A stretch of 5,255 nt of DNA from CAZJGF01 sp964545665 (GCA_964545665.1 CAZJGF010000098.1:1-5255); one strand, 5' to 3'; positions 1 to 5,255 are shown, counted from the first letter of the stretch. The notes: generated from the sequence alone by a model not told the origin. Numbers and translations: made by a program.

Positions 1-65
1 AGAGTGCGCTTGGGAGGCTTTTGGAGTAGAAGTGTAACAGTCAAGAAGAAGAACAGAAATTGGAG

Positions 66-91
66 AAAGCCTCCCAGTCGGGAGGCTTTTT
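66..91 (+). terminator. Rho-independent terminator hairpin upstream of ilvB
   Basis: A perfect 10-bp stem (66-75 with 80-89, AAAGCCTCCC / GGGAGGCTTT) closes a four-base AGTC loop and runs into a T-rich tract (CTTTTTATTT, 86-95). The GC-rich base of the stem followed by T residues is the classic intrinsic terminator form. It lies 57 nt before the ilvB start codon, so it either ends an upstream transcript or acts as the terminator arm of an attenuator controlling this operon. The matching upstream copy of the 3' arm at 12-22 favours the second reading. Confidence 0.8.
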
Positions 92-136
92 ATTTAAGGA
101 CTTGAAAGGCGTAGAAGTGAGAAGGGGTGTTGTAAA

Positions 137-142
137 GGGAGG
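137..142 (+). promoter_or_regulatory. Shine-Dalgarno site of ilvB
   Basis: GGGAGG lies 6 nt before the ATG at 149, a near-ideal spacing. In-frame codons upstream reach a TAA stop at 95-97 with no other start, which supports ATG 149. The same bases are partly complementary to the terminator 5' arm at 67-75, so the site could be masked by the leader. Confidence 0.85.
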
Positions 143-148
143 TTTACC

Positions 149-1843
149 ATGAAGAAAACAGGCGCTCAGATTTTGTGTGAAAGTCTAATTAGAGAAGGCG
201 TTGAGGTTATCTTTGGCATGTTGGGTGGCGCTATATTGCCGATATATGACGCTTTTTCGCAATACCCCCAGATTCGACGCATACTGGTTCGTCATGAGCA
301 AGCGGCAGCTCACGCTGCTGATGCTTATGCCCGGGCCACACATAAAGTAGGTGTATGTGTGGCTACTTCGGGTCCAGGAGCTACCAACTTGGTGACCGGC
401 ATTGCCAATGCTTATATGGATTCCTCCTCTATGGTAGCGATAACCGGCCAGGTAGCTAGGCCGTTTATTGGTAAGGATGCTTTCCAAGAGACGGATATTA
501 CAGGAATCACACTTCCCATCACTAAACATAACTATTTTGTCTCCGACACTACCGAGCTGGCGAAGACGATTAAGGAAGCTTTCTATATTGCTAGTACAAG
601 AAGGCCTGGTCCTGTGCTTATTGATATCCCCCGGGATGTTCAGCAAGAAGAAGTGGAGTTTATCTACCCCGAGAAAATTGATCTACCAGGCTACAAATTC
701 GTCTCGAGGGGGCACTCAGTCCAGATTAAAAGAGCAACAAAGCTCATCAATGAAGCTGAAAGGCCTGTGATTATTGCTGGTAGAGGAGTAATCGTTTCGC
801 AAGCTTATGCTGAACTTCAGGAATTAGCCGAGAAGGCACAAATACCGGTAGTTAACACTCTCCTTGGCATCGGTTCTTTCCCGGGACAGCACATACTCAA
901 TTTTGGCATGATGGGTATGCACGGTATGGCTTATGCTAATATGGCAGTGCAACACGCTGATCTCATCATCGCCGTCGGCATGAGGTTTGATGACCGGGCT
1001 ACAGGGAATACGAAAGGATTTGCTCCTCATGCTCAAATTATCCACATTGATATCGACCCTGCGGAAATAGGAAAGAATATACCAGTGGATGTGCCCATAG
1101 TCGGTGATGTGAAAAGTGTAGTAAAGGCTATTAATAGGGAAACAAAGCATGGGCAGCACTTGGATTGGCTGTCGCAGCTAGACCAGTGGAGGCAGGAACA
1201 TCCATCCTTGGAAGCTGGGGAAAACCGTGCGTTATTGCCGCAATATGTCATTCGCCAGATCTATGAGGCTACCCAGGGTGATGCGACAGTAGTCACAGGA
1301 ATAGGACAGAATCAAATGTGGGCAGCACAGCACTTTGTGTACACCAAACCAAACAGCCTTATTTCGTCGGGGGGGTTAGGTACTATGGGGTTTGAGCTTC
1401 CTGCCGCTATAGGAGCCAAAGTAGGACGTCCCGAGGACGTAGTGTGGTGCATCGCTGGTGATGGCGGCCTCCAGATGACTATTCAAGAACTGGCTACTAT
1501 AGCCCAGGAGAACCTCGCCATAAAGATAGCGATTATCAATAACGGCTTTCTTGGCATGGTGCGACAATGGCAGGAACTATTCTATGGACGCCGCTATGTT
1601 GATACAAAGCTTTGGAATCCCGACTTCACAAAAATTGCTGAAGCCTATAGCATTCCTGGCGTTAGGGTAAATCACAGAGAGGAGATAACTCCAGCCATCC
1701 AGAAGGCAATGGACCACTCCGGGTCTTTCCTCATCGACTTTGTTGTTGAGCCGGAGGAAAATGTGTACCCGATGGTGCCGCCGGGAGAAAGCCTAAGCCA
1801 AATTCTGCAAGTGCCAAAGACAGAAGTAGCAAGTAGCTGTTAA
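149..1843 (+). CDS. ilvB: Acetolactate synthase (acetohydroxyacid synthase), large catalytic subunit
   Basis: A 564-residue cytoplasmic ThDP enzyme. It condenses two pyruvates to 2-acetolactate, or pyruvate with 2-ketobutyrate to 2-aceto-2-hydroxybutyrate, the first common step to valine, leucine and isoleucine. The three family domains are in order: N-terminal pyrimidine-binding (about 1-170) with catalytic Glu50 in VRHEQAAAHAADAYARA; central FAD-binding (about 190-330) with RFDDRATG at 279-286; C-terminal ThDP domain (about 365-545) with GDG at 437-439 and NN at 464-465. Arg279 and Trp474 match the E. coli AHAS II residues Arg276 and Trp464, known for second-substrate binding and 2-ketobutyrate preference, so an anabolic enzyme is expected rather than a catabolic AlsS. 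The C-terminal ENVYPMVPPG motif is typical. Odd residues: Leu25 where family members have Pro (PGG), and Glu416 in GTMGFELPAA. It is followed 11 nt later by its regulatory subunit. Confidence 0.97.
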   Translation: MKKTGAQILCESLIREGVEVIFGMLGGAILPIYDAFSQYPQIRRILVRHEQAAAHAADAYARATHKVGVCVATSGPGATNLVTGIANAYMDSSSMVAITGQVARPFIGKDAFQETDITGITLPITKHNYFVSDTTELAKTIKEAFYIASTRRPGPVLIDIPRDVQQEEVEFIYPEKIDLPGYKFVSRGHSVQIKRATKLINEAERPVIIAGRGVIVSQAYAELQELAEKAQIPVVNTLLGIGSFPGQHILNFGMMGMHGMAYANMAVQHADLIIAVGMRFDDRATGNTKGFAPHAQIIHIDIDPAEIGKNIPVDVPIVGDVKSVVKAINRETKHGQHLDWLSQLDQWRQEHPSLEAGENRALLPQYVIRQIYEATQGDATVVTGIGQNQMWAAQHFVYTKPNSLISSGGLGTMGFELPAAIGAKVGRPEDVVWCIAGDGGLQMTIQELATIAQENLAIKIAIINNGFLGMVRQWQELFYGRRYVDTKLWNPDFTKIAEAYSIPGVRVNHREEITPAIQKAMDHSGSFLIDFVVEPEENVYPMVPPGESLSQILQVPKTEVASSC

Positions 1844-1847
1844 AGGA
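1843..1847 (+). promoter_or_regulatory. Shine-Dalgarno site of ilvN overlapping the ilvB stop
   Basis: AAGGA begins on the last base of the ilvB TAA stop and ends 7 nt before the TTG start at 1855. The overlap with the stop codon suggests translational coupling, which would help balance catalytic and regulatory subunits. It decides the start: there is no ATG or GTG in this frame between the in-frame TAG at 1834-1836 and the TTG. Confidence 0.75.
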
Positions 1848-1854
1848 AACCAGA

Positions 1855-2346
1855 TTGCCGGATACGAAGCATATTTTAGTTGCTGTTGTGGAGGATAAGC
1901 CTGGGGTGTTGACCAGGGTAGCCAGTCTTTTCCGCCGCCGGGGCTTCAATATACAAAGCCTGGCAGTAGGTCACAGTGAACAACCTGGGCTGTCTCGGAT
2001 GACTATCGTTGTCAGTGGTGACTCCGCAGTGGTGGAACAAGTCAGGAAGCAATTAGACAAGTTAATCAACGTAATGAGAGTATCTGACATAACTGAAGGG
2101 GATATAGTAGCCAGGGAGTTATCCCTAATCAAAGTCAAGGCTACTACTTCAACAAGAAATGAAATCATACAGATAGTCGATGTTTTCAGAGCTAATGTAA
2201 TTGACGTCGCATCCGATTCACTAACAGTGGAGGTTACCGGTGATGAAAACAAGGTAAGTTCGTTATTTGAGCTTCTTCGCGGCTTTGGTATTAAGGAGAT
2301 GGCAAGAACAGGAACAGTTGCCTTAACGCGTGGAGGCTTCTCCTGA
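1855..2346 (+). CDS. ilvN: Acetolactate synthase, small regulatory subunit
   Basis: A 163-residue partner of IlvB (also named ilvH); the length equals that of E. coli IlvH. It activates the catalytic subunit and confers feedback inhibition by valine. An N-terminal ACT domain (about 6-80) shows EDKPGVLTRVASLFRRRGFN followed by IQSLAVG. Gly17 and Asn32 correspond to E. coli IlvH Gly14 and Asn29, residues tied to valine binding, so valine sensitivity is predicted. LSRMTIVVSGD and the KQLDKLINVMRV stretch are family hallmarks. The C-terminal domain (about 88-160) includes IKVKATTSTRNEI and ends in a GTVALTRG block. Translation starts at TTG, which places the conserved ILVAVVEDKPG strand at the usual distance from the N-terminus; the next in-frame Met is about residue 49, inside the ACT domain. 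The weak start codon may lower expression relative to ilvB. Confidence 0.96.
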   Translation: MPDTKHILVAVVEDKPGVLTRVASLFRRRGFNIQSLAVGHSEQPGLSRMTIVVSGDSAVVEQVRKQLDKLINVMRVSDITEGDIVARELSLIKVKATTSTRNEIIQIVDVFRANVIDVASDSLTVEVTGDENKVSSLFELLRGFGIKEMARTGTVALTRGGFS

Positions 2347-2371
2347 GCTAATTAAAACTAATAATATTAAG

Positions 2372-2379
2372 AAAGGAGG
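2372..2379 (+). promoter_or_regulatory. Shine-Dalgarno site of ilvC
   Basis: AAAGGAGG is an extended match to the 16S anti-Shine-Dalgarno sequence, 9 nt before ATG 2389. It is preceded by an AT-rich, probably unstructured stretch (2347-2371). An in-frame TAA at 2368-2370 excludes an upstream start. Strong initiation fits the usually high abundance of IlvC. Confidence 0.85.
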
Positions 2380-2388
2380 GAGAAAAGC

Positions 2389-3381
2389 ATGGCCAAAATC
2401 TACTACGAGAAGGATGCTAACCTGGACTTAGTCAGGGGGAAGACCATTGGCATTATTGGCTATGGCAGCCAGGGGCATGCCCATGCTCAGAATCTAAGGG
2501 ACAGTGGGTGTCATGTTATTGTTGCCAGCAGGCCTGACGGTGAAGGGTGGAAAGCAGCGCAAAAGGATGGGTTTGAAGTACTCAGCGCAGGTGAGGCAGC
2601 CAAGGAGGCTGATATAGTCACCATGCTTGCCCCTGATAACCTGCAATCTCAAATCTACCATGAATCAATTGAGAAGGGACTATCTCAGGGTAAGACTTTG
2701 ATGTTTGCCCACGGTTTCAACGTCCACTATTCGCAGGTCATGCCACCGTCCAATGTTGATGTGAGCATGGTGGCTCCCAAGTGCCCGGGGCACATATTGC
2801 GCCAGCTTTATACCGAGAATGCGGGGCCTCCGGCTATAGTCGCAGTCCACCAAGATGTGTCGGGGAAGGCCAAAGATATAGCGTTAGCTTATGCTAAAGG
2901 TATCGGATGTACCAGGGCTGGAGTTATAGAGACAACTTTTGCTGAGGAGACTGAAACCGATCTTTTTGGTGAGCAAACAGTGCTCTGTGGAGGAGTGACT
3001 TCCCTGATCAAAGCTGGTTTTGAAACTCTGGTAGAAGCTGGATACCAGCCAGAGATCGCATACTTTGAGTGTCTTAATGAGCTAAAACTCATCGTCGACC
3101 TCATATACAGGGGTGGGTTAAAGTACATGCGCTACTCAGTGAGCGATATTGCCGAGTATGGTGATTATACGAGAGGTCCTAGGGTCATCGACGATTTGGT
3201 TAAAGAGGAAATGAGGCAAATTCTGGCAGAGATTCAGGATGGTACCTTTGCCAGAGAATGGGTTTTAGAAAACCAGGCTGGTCGTCCCAGCTTTAATGCT
3301 ATGAAGAGGATGGAAGCCGAGCATCAAATTGAAATTGTGGGGGAAAAGCTCAGGGGCATGATGCCCTGGCTTAGAAAGTGA
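2389..3381 (+). CDS. ilvC: Ketol-acid reductoisomerase, class I short form
   Basis: A 330-residue enzyme that converts acetolactate or acetohydroxybutyrate to the 2,3-dihydroxy acid by Mg-dependent alkyl migration and reduction by a nicotinamide cofactor. The length fits class I (about 330), not the longer E. coli-type class II. The N-terminal Rossmann domain has GYGSQG at 24-29; the helical domain has the catalytic and metal set: His108 (AHGFNVHY), Lys131 (APKCPGH), Asp191 and Glu195 (TETDLFGEQ), Glu227 and Glu231 (FECLNEL), Ser252 (YSVSDIAEYGDY). All key residues are present, so the enzyme should be active. The striking point is the cofactor loop at 46-54, ASRPDGEGW, where most relatives have GLRxGSxSW: both serines that hold the NADPH 2'-phosphate are Gly and two acidic residues are added, suggesting NADH preference. 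It lies 42 nt after ilvN. Confidence 0.97.
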   Translation: MAKIYYEKDANLDLVRGKTIGIIGYGSQGHAHAQNLRDSGCHVIVASRPDGEGWKAAQKDGFEVLSAGEAAKEADIVTMLAPDNLQSQIYHESIEKGLSQGKTLMFAHGFNVHYSQVMPPSNVDVSMVAPKCPGHILRQLYTENAGPPAIVAVHQDVSGKAKDIALAYAKGIGCTRAGVIETTFAEETETDLFGEQTVLCGGVTSLIKAGFETLVEAGYQPEIAYFECLNELKLIVDLIYRGGLKYMRYSVSDIAEYGDYTRGPRVIDDLVKEEMRQILAEIQDGTFAREWVLENQAGRPSFNAMKRMEAEHQIEIVGEKLRGMMPWLRK

Positions 3382-3522
3382 GACGCGCGGAGAGATACCC
3401 CTTCGGGTTGTCAACCATCTGGGCGGCCCAAGCCTTCATAATAAAGAAGCTGTAACAAAAGATTATGCTGAATGCTTATCGTTATGATAGAAGACAAGCA
3501 GTATCAAAATGAGGAGTGAGCA
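3382..3522 (+). promoter_or_regulatory. ilvC-leuA intergenic region with small hairpins
   Basis: At 141 nt this is the longest gap between genes after ilvB starts. The first half is GC-rich with several short inverted repeats: ACCC/GGGT (3397-3400 with 3405-3408), GGTT/AACC (3406-3409 with 3413-3416), TGGG/CCCA (3420-3423 with 3427-3430), and a bulged stem AG-CTTC/GAAGCT (3431-3437 with 3446-3451). None is followed by a T tract, so I do not call a terminator. The second half is AT-rich and holds a TATGAT (3483-3488) that resembles a -10 box but lacks a matching -35. It may be an mRNA processing or stabilising spacer, a leader for leuA, or a weak internal promoter; the sequence does not decide. 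Confidence 0.25.
3511..3516 (+). promoter_or_regulatory. Shine-Dalgarno site of leuA
   Basis: GAGGAG lies 6 nt before GTG 3523. An in-frame TGA at 3517-3519, two codons before the GTG, rules out any longer protein, and the next in-frame Met falls at residue 121, beyond the essential N-terminal motif. The GTG start is therefore secure. Confidence 0.85.
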
Positions 3523-5055
3523 GTGGACAACAGAGTGATTATTTTTGACACCACTTTAAGAGATGGTGAGCAAGCAGCCGGAGCGAGCTTGAATGCTCAG
3601 GAAAAGCTGGAAATCGCCAAGCAGTTGGATAGACTTGGTGTTGATGTTATAGAGGCTGGTTTCCCTGCCAGCTCGGTAGGCGATTTCGAAGCAGTGCGGC
3701 GCATTGCCGGGGAAGTCGAGAAACCCGTAATTTGCGCTTTAACACACGCCAATGCTAAGGCTATAGATAGAGCCTGGGAGGCGATTAAGGAGGCAGCTCG
3801 TCCTCGAATTCATATCTTTATCTCGGCTTCGGATATTCACCTTTCCTACCAGCTTAAGAAAAGCCGGAGTGAGGTGCTACAGATGTCTCGGGATACGGTG
3901 GCTCATGCCAAGAGCTATACTGAAGACATAGAATTCTCGCCAATGGATGCCACTCGTGCTGCCCCCGCTTATATTTATGAAATATTAGAGGCAGTGATTG
4001 ATGCTGGAGCAACTACAGTTAACATTCCCGATACTGTAGGTTATGTCACTCCACAAGAATTTGGCAGCTTGATCGAGGGCATCTTACTCAATGTGCCCAA
4101 TATACATAAAGCCATAATAAGCGTTCACTGCCATGATGATTTGGGCTTGTCAGTAGCCAACAGCCTTGAAGCAATACGAAGAGGGGCACGCCAAGTTGAG
4201 TGCACTATAAATGGCATTGGAGAGCGAGCTGGTAACGCCTCTTTGGAAGAAATCGTAATGGCGCTCAGGACTCGACAGGAATTCTTTAACGTTACTACCA
4301 ATATTGACACTACCCAGATTTACAAGACAAGCCGTCTTGTGAGTGAGCTTACTGGCTTTCCAGTCCAGCCTAACAAAGCTATTGTGGGGATGAACGCCTT
4401 TCGTCACCAATCAGGCATCCATCAAGATGGTTTCGTGAAGAACGCTATGACTTATGAAATTATGGACCCGAAGTCGGTTGGCGTACCAGCAAGCAGCCTG
4501 GTGTTGAGCAAGCTGAGTGGTAAGCATGGCTTTAAGGAGAGGCTGGCGGAACTCGGTTACAGTTTAAGTAATGAAGCTCTAAACCGTGCCTTCCAAAGCT
4601 TCAAGGAGTTAGCTGATAAGAAGAAGGAAATCACGGACCGCGATATTGAATCTTTGGTAGCCGAGGAGCTTCGCACTGCCACTGAGGTATATCATCTCGA
4701 CCATGTCGAGGTTTCTTGCGGTGACCACAGCCTTCCCACGGCTTCAGTGAGACTGATTGGCCCCGACGGCCAAAATCTGGCTGATGCTGCACTGGGGGCA
4801 GGTCCGGTTGACGCTGTGTATCAGGCTATTAATCGCATAGTTGGCATACCCAATAAGCTCACAGAATTCAGCATAGAAGCGATTACCGAAGGCATTGATG
4901 CTATTGGAGAGGTAATAATAAGAATTGAGAGTGACGGTGTCACTTATACCGGTCGTGGTGCTTCCACAGATATCATTGTTGCCAGCGCCAAGGCATACAT
5001 GAATGCGCTGAACCGACTTGTAGCCAAGAAAACAGGAAAAGAGACAAAGGTCTAG
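3523..5055 (+). CDS. leuA: 2-isopropylmalate synthase
   Basis: A 510-residue cytoplasmic enzyme that condenses acetyl-CoA with 2-ketoisovalerate, the committed step to leucine. The DRE-TIM barrel (about 4-270) opens with DTTLRDGEQAAG (9-20); predicted metal ligands are Asp14, His202 and His204 (VHCHDDLG) and Asn238 (NGIGERAGNASLEE). EFSPMDATR (137-145) and NIPDTVGY (167-174) are typical of LeuA. The linker region has RHQSGIHQDG (294-303), where most family members have HE rather than HQ. A full C-terminal LeuA allosteric domain (about 370-500) carries GAGPVDA (425-431) and GRGASTDI (477-484), so leucine feedback is expected. Citramalate synthase (CimA) and homocitrate synthase share the fold, but the SGIHQDG and C-terminal motifs and the leuC that follows favour LeuA. 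Starts with GTG; leuC follows after 53 nt. Confidence 0.94.
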   Translation: MDNRVIIFDTTLRDGEQAAGASLNAQEKLEIAKQLDRLGVDVIEAGFPASSVGDFEAVRRIAGEVEKPVICALTHANAKAIDRAWEAIKEAARPRIHIFISASDIHLSYQLKKSRSEVLQMSRDTVAHAKSYTEDIEFSPMDATRAAPAYIYEILEAVIDAGATTVNIPDTVGYVTPQEFGSLIEGILLNVPNIHKAIISVHCHDDLGLSVANSLEAIRRGARQVECTINGIGERAGNASLEEIVMALRTRQEFFNVTTNIDTTQIYKTSRLVSELTGFPVQPNKAIVGMNAFRHQSGIHQDGFVKNAMTYEIMDPKSVGVPASSLVLSKLSGKHGFKERLAELGYSLSNEALNRAFQSFKELADKKKEITDRDIESLVAEELRTATEVYHLDHVEVSCGDHSLPTASVRLIGPDGQNLADAALGAGPVDAVYQAINRIVGIPNKLTEFSIEAITEGIDAIGEVIIRIESDGVTYTGRGASTDIIVASAKAYMNALNRLVAKKTGKETKV

Positions 5056-5096
5056 TTGGATCCATAAGCGGTGGCTAGACAAATACGACTGTCAGT

Positions 5097-5103
5097 AAAG
5101 GAG
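5097..5103 (+). promoter_or_regulatory. Shine-Dalgarno site of leuC
   Basis: AAAGGAG ends 5 nt before ATG 5109. The 53-nt gap after leuA (5056-5108) shows no terminator-like hairpin with a T tract, so leuC is probably cotranscribed with leuA. Confidence 0.8.
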
Positions 5104-5108
5104 TATCA

Positions 5109-5255
5109 ATGGGGACATTAGCTGAGAAGATTTTGGCTGCGCATAGCGATAAGGAAAGAGTCAAACCTGGCGAGTTTATGAATGCTAAGGTTGATTTAGT
5201 TCTGGCCAATGATATAACAGGACCTCCAGCCATAAAGGAATTCAAACGGCTTGGG
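5109..5255 (+). CDS. leuC: 3-isopropylmalate dehydratase (isopropylmalate isomerase) large subunit, 5' part
   Basis: An open frame of 49 codons runs from ATG 5109 off the window end. The protein begins MGTLAEKILAAHS and continues with the blocks VKPGEF, KVDLVLANDITGP and AIKEFKRLG. This matches the N-terminus of LeuC of the aconitase superfamily: the AEKILAxH opening, the PGE turn, and the VDLVLxNDIT strand that leads into the substrate- and cluster-binding core. LeuC pairs with LeuD to interconvert 2- and 3-isopropylmalate using a [4Fe-4S] cluster; the cluster cysteines lie beyond the window. The position directly after leuA fits leuA-leuC-leuD-leuB order, so leuD and leuB are expected next. 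Homoaconitase-type paralogues share this N-terminus, so the assignment rests partly on context. Confidence 0.9.
   Translation, partial: MGTLAEKILAAHSDKERVKPGEFMNAKVDLVLANDITGPPAIKEFKRLG

Larger units (their letters stand above)
12..145 (+). promoter_or_regulatory. Candidate attenuator leader of ilvB with competing helices
   Basis: Segment A (12-21, GGGAGGCTTT) and segment C (80-89, the same ten bases) are both perfect complements of segment B (66-75, AAAGCCTCCC). B:C is the terminator hairpin. A:B would be an alternative helix of 11 Watson-Crick pairs (11-21 with 66-76) that prevents it. B can also pair with the ilvB ribosome-binding region (137-145) over 9 bp with one G-U. Mutually exclusive helices ahead of a biosynthetic operon are the hallmark of transcription attenuation, which is common for ilv and leu genes. 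What would choose between the helices (ribosome, tRNA, protein or metabolite) is not visible: no T-box sequence and no clear leader peptide rich in Leu, Val or Ile codons is present. The alternative is that 1-37 holds the tail of an upstream gene and 66-91 is simply its terminator. Confidence 0.4.

Noticed and set aside
3..29. Leucine-rich leader peptide ending SALGRLLE at TAG 27-29
   Set aside because: Three Leu codons occur near the stop, but no start codon is visible, and a ribosome stalled there would cover segment A and favour termination, the opposite of classic attenuation logic.
102..136. Promoter with TTGAAA (102-107) and TGTAAA (131-136)
   Set aside because: The spacing is 23 bp, well outside the usual 16-18 bp, and the -10 match is poor.
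1..148. T-box riboswitch ahead of ilvB
   Set aside because: No match to the conserved T-box sequence (AGGGTGGNACCGCG) precedes the terminator, and the upstream segment A has no TGGN bulge arrangement. A specifier stem cannot be judged because the window begins too close.
185..646. Minus-strand open frames across ilvB, ilvN, ilvC and leuA, including 185-646 and 4744-5082
   Set aside because: They lie opposite genes with strong family matches, have no ribosome sites I could recognise, and their translations show no recognisable motif.
468..770. Plus-strand open frame of 100 codons inside ilvB
   Set aside because: It is an alternate frame of the catalytic subunit with no motif or ribosome site; the ilvB frame is continuous and fully explained.
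2347..2371. Internal promoter before ilvC (TAATAT at 2362-2367)
   Set aside because: The AT-rich stretch gives a -10-like match by composition, but no -35 is found about 17 bp upstream; it more likely keeps the ribosome site unstructured.
3390..3416. Resemblance of GGAGAGATACCCCTTCGGG to a 16S rRNA stem-loop
   Set aside because: The likeness covers only about 20 bases around a CTTCGG loop, with no flanking rRNA sequence; most likely a coincidence of a common tetraloop-like hairpin.
1..5255. A novel defence, mobile or CRISPR-type system
   Set aside because: No repeat array, transposase, integrase, toxin-antitoxin pair or unknown conserved gene is present; all long frames on the coding strand are core amino acid biosynthesis.

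Overview
This window is a stretch of a branched-chain amino acid operon. Five genes lie on the + strand in pathway order: ilvB, ilvN, ilvC, leuA and the first 49 codons of leuC. The genes fill nearly all of the sequence after position 149, gaps are short (11, 42, 141 and 53 nt), and each gene has its own clear Shine-Dalgarno sequence. No convincing gene is seen on the minus strand.

Organism: bacterial. The gene order, the class I short-form ketol-acid reductoisomerase, the LeuA N-terminus (EQAAGASLN), the strong GGAGG-type ribosome sites and the moderate GC content suggest an anaerobic bacterium of the Chloroflexota, possibly a Dehalococcoidia relative. This is inference from family resemblance and gene order, not a database match.

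Layout: 1-148 is a leader. It contains an intrinsic terminator hairpin (66-91) just ahead of ilvB, and an upstream copy of the terminator's 3' arm that could form a competing antiterminator helix. 149-1843 is ilvB (acetolactate synthase catalytic subunit) and 1855-2346 is ilvN (its ACT-domain regulatory subunit, TTG start). 2389-3381 is ilvC (ketol-acid reductoisomerase). 3382-3522 is a 141-nt gap with small hairpins. 3523-5055 is leuA (2-isopropylmalate synthase, GTG start). 5109-5255 is the start of leuC (isopropylmalate isomerase large subunit), cut by the window end.

How they work together: IlvB/IlvN condense two pyruvates (or pyruvate plus 2-ketobutyrate) to acetohydroxyacids, and IlvC rearranges and reduces these to dihydroxyacids. 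The dehydratase IlvD, not in this window, would make 2-ketoisovalerate. LeuA then adds acetyl-CoA to that to start leucine synthesis, and LeuC with LeuD isomerises the product. IlvN carries the residues linked to valine feedback and LeuA keeps a full leucine-sensing C-terminal domain, so end-product control is expected at both branch points.

No new multi-gene system is visible; this is core metabolism. The points worth a second look are: (1) a leader in which one segment can pair with three different partners, including the ilvB ribosome site; (2) an IlvC cofactor loop in which both phosphate-binding serines are replaced by glycine with acidic residues nearby, predicting NADH use; and (3) a few unusual substitutions at conserved positions in IlvB and LeuA.
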